From NCBI GenBank assembly GCA_029052015.1, contig JAIDJW010000005.1, positions 1 to 37,745 of the forward strand: 37,745 nt of DNA, written 5' to 3'. Made by a program: the position numbers and the translations under genes. The notes beneath the pieces are model-generated. The model saw only the letters and a program-made list of their open reading frames with translations. It made no database searches and was not told the DNA's origin. Shown here one piece after another: positions 36,101 through 37,745 of this stretch. Within the stretch, counting starts at the first letter, position 1; the number at the start of each line of letters is the position of its first letter. This stretch comes from Paramuribaculum sp. (GTDB lineage: Bacteria > Bacteroidota > Bacteroidia > Bacteroidales > Muribaculaceae).

Positions 36101-36729
36101 TGAAATCTCATAAAGGACTACTCGCCCTGGCGGTGATACTGGCCGTGGTTGTCATCGACCAGTTTATAAAAATCTGGGTAAAGACCCACTTCTATCTCGG
36201 AGAGGACTACCGGATAACCGACTGGTTTCAGCTTGTGTTCGTGCAGAACAACGGCATGGCTTTCGGCATGGAAATGGGCAGCAAACTGTTTCTGAGCCTG
36301 TTTCGCATCGTTGCAGTCTGCGGTCTCATATGGCTGATAGTGAGGATTCGCAACCGCTCATGGGTGAGTTGCGGCTTCATGGCGTGTCTGGCGCTCATCA
36401 CCGCCGGAGCAGCCGGCAATATAATCGACTGTGTGCTCTACGGCCTGATATTCAACAATCCTATGCCCCCCGAAGTGGCGGTGATGTTTCCCGAAGGCGG
36501 CGGATATGCACCGGTGTTTCACGGCATGGTGGTTGATATGTTTTACTTTCCGCTCTTCAGCTTCACCTGGCCCGACTGGATGCCATGGGTCGGCGGCGAC
36601 CGGTTTCTGTTCTTTCAGCCGGTGTTCAACTTCGCCGATGCAGCCATCTCAGTCGGCATGATAGTGATGCTGATATTCTACAGCAAGCACCTCACAACCG
36701 ACCACCATAGCGATAACGCTGCCGACTGA
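36100..36729 (+). CDS. lspA: Lipoprotein signal peptidase
   Basis: VVIDQFIKIWVKTHF; VQNNGMAFGM; GAAGNIIDCVLYG; VFNFADAAISVG catalytic Asp motifs; start ATG 36100 (ORF track start is TTG 36097). Confidence 0.95.
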   Translation: MKSHKGLLALAVILAVVVIDQFIKIWVKTHFYLGEDYRITDWFQLVFVQNNGMAFGMEMGSKLFLSLFRIVAVCGLIWLIVRIRNRSWVSCGFMACLALITAGAAGNIIDCVLYGLIFNNPMPPEVAVMFPEGGGYAPVFHGMVVDMFYFPLFSFTWPDWMPWVGGDRFLFFQPVFNFADAAISVGMIVMLIFYSKHLTTDHHSDNAAD

Positions 36730-37541
36730 TGAAAACCATAGTGCCACACCTCCTTGCTATAGTCCTGCTGCTTGGCGCGGCGGGATGCTCGTCGCGTCCC
36801 GGCGGTGTGCTCGGCAAGGAAAAGATGGCGCGAGTGGTCGCCGACCTCACTGTGGCCGACGGGATTGTGGAGAGCGACCCGAGGAGTTTTCCAAACGACT
36901 CCGTAAAGCTGCTTTTCAAGCAATCCATCTACAAAAAACATGGTGTGACGCCAGAAGAAGTAGACTCATCCCTGAGGTGGTACGGCTACCACATGGACAA
37001 ATATCTGGAGGTATATGACCGCGCTATAGAGATTGTGGAGGAAAACATAGCAACAACCACTGCAAACGCCGGCGCCGTGAAAAGCACAGAGACCGTCAAG
37101 AGCATCTACGCTACCGAGGGCGACTCGGTTGACGTGTGGCCCGGTCAGCGCCTGAGACTTTTCGCTGCCAACCAGCCGAGCGACCTTATCATATTCAATG
37201 TGGCGAGCGACCGCAACTGGGAAGCCGGCGACGTGTACACCCTGCGCACACGCGCAACCGGAATACGGCGCCCGATGCGCCTCGAGCTGACAGCGGAATA
37301 TCAGGACGGCACACGCGACTACATCAGCTCCGACAACAGCGGAGACGGCTGGCAGCAGCTTGACCTGCCACTCAATCCCGACAAAACCGCCTCCCAGGTG
37401 TATGGCTATATAAGCTACACCCCCGGCGCAGGCGAATATGCCATAGCCGACTCGATAAGCCTTGTGCGCCGCAGGGCATCTGCCGTCACAGAGCCTATGC
37501 GCGCCGCAGTCAAGAGTTTCAGCTCATCCTATGGCAGATAA
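36729..37541 (+). CDS. DUF4296-like lipoprotein
   Basis: Lipobox LLGAAGCSS; MARVVADLTVADGIV ... LLFKQSIYKKHGVTPEEVDSSLRWYGYHMDKYLEVYDRAIEIVEENI; ATG overlaps lspA TGA. Confidence 0.8.
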   Translation: MKTIVPHLLAIVLLLGAAGCSSRPGGVLGKEKMARVVADLTVADGIVESDPRSFPNDSVKLLFKQSIYKKHGVTPEEVDSSLRWYGYHMDKYLEVYDRAIEIVEENIATTTANAGAVKSTETVKSIYATEGDSVDVWPGQRLRLFAANQPSDLIIFNVASDRNWEAGDVYTLRTRATGIRRPMRLELTAEYQDGTRDYISSDNSGDGWQQLDLPLNPDKTASQVYGYISYTPGAGEYAIADSISLVRRRASAVTEPMRAAVKSFSSSYGR

Positions 37542-37745
37542 AACCATTGTCCTGGAACCCGGTCAGCGGGTAATGGCCCACAAAATCATCTACAATGGCA
37601 AGGAATACCCTATGTCCGTAGCTGGCATTGACACGCATGGCGAAGTGAGTGTAGCGCCCTTTGAGCGCGAAATACCCGGCACCGTATTCGTCAACGGCAC
37701 CATCCGGCTCCTCCCCTCCGCCAATCCCCCCGCCCTCGCCTACCG
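37531..37745 (+). CDS. Hypothetical protein, 3' truncated by window edge
   Basis: ATG at 37531 overlapping the preceding stop; open to the end: MADKTIVLEPGQRVMAHKIIYNGKEYPMSVAGIDTHGEVSVAPFEREIPGTVFVNGTIRLLPSANPPALAY. Confidence 0.6.
   Translation, partial: MADKTIVLEPGQRVMAHKIIYNGKEYPMSVAGIDTHGEVSVAPFEREIPGTVFVNGTIRLLPSANPPALAY

Overview
A roughly 38 kb chromosomal segment from a Bacteroidales genome. The Muribaculaceae-like affiliation is inferred from protein style, TAnnTTTG promoters and T9SS-type C-termini, and has not been checked by search. Most of it is conventional core sequence: rplM-rpsI-rpsB-tsf and rplU-rpmA on the minus strand; a RecD-like helicase; an MFS transporter; an MFP/RND/TolC/RND efflux operon; nrnA-like and DUF4827-like genes; glmM followed by a C40 peptidase and a PAP2 phosphatase; and ileS-traR/dksA-like-lspA-DUF4296-like. 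Two very large paralogous secreted proteins with T9SS-type tails (3-4610, 5' truncated, and 27659-32098) carry chitobiase-C-like and repeated OB-like modules. No phage, CRISPR array, tRNA, rRNA or transposase was recognised. The main non-coding findings are: (i) a dispersed composite intergenic palindromic repeat family (two modules, at about 5.28, 8.08-8.18, 13.54, 27.45-27.61 and 32.10 kb); (ii) a ~176 bp MITE-like or structured-leader element with ~25 bp terminal inverted repeats between a TAnnTTTG promoter and the MFS gene; (iii) candidate ribosomal-protein leaders. Other points of interest are a standalone 78-aa protein resembling a phage-associated domain, a compositional break inside the second giant secreted protein, and an efflux operon with two different RND permeases. 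I found no clear-cut new defence or biosynthetic system.
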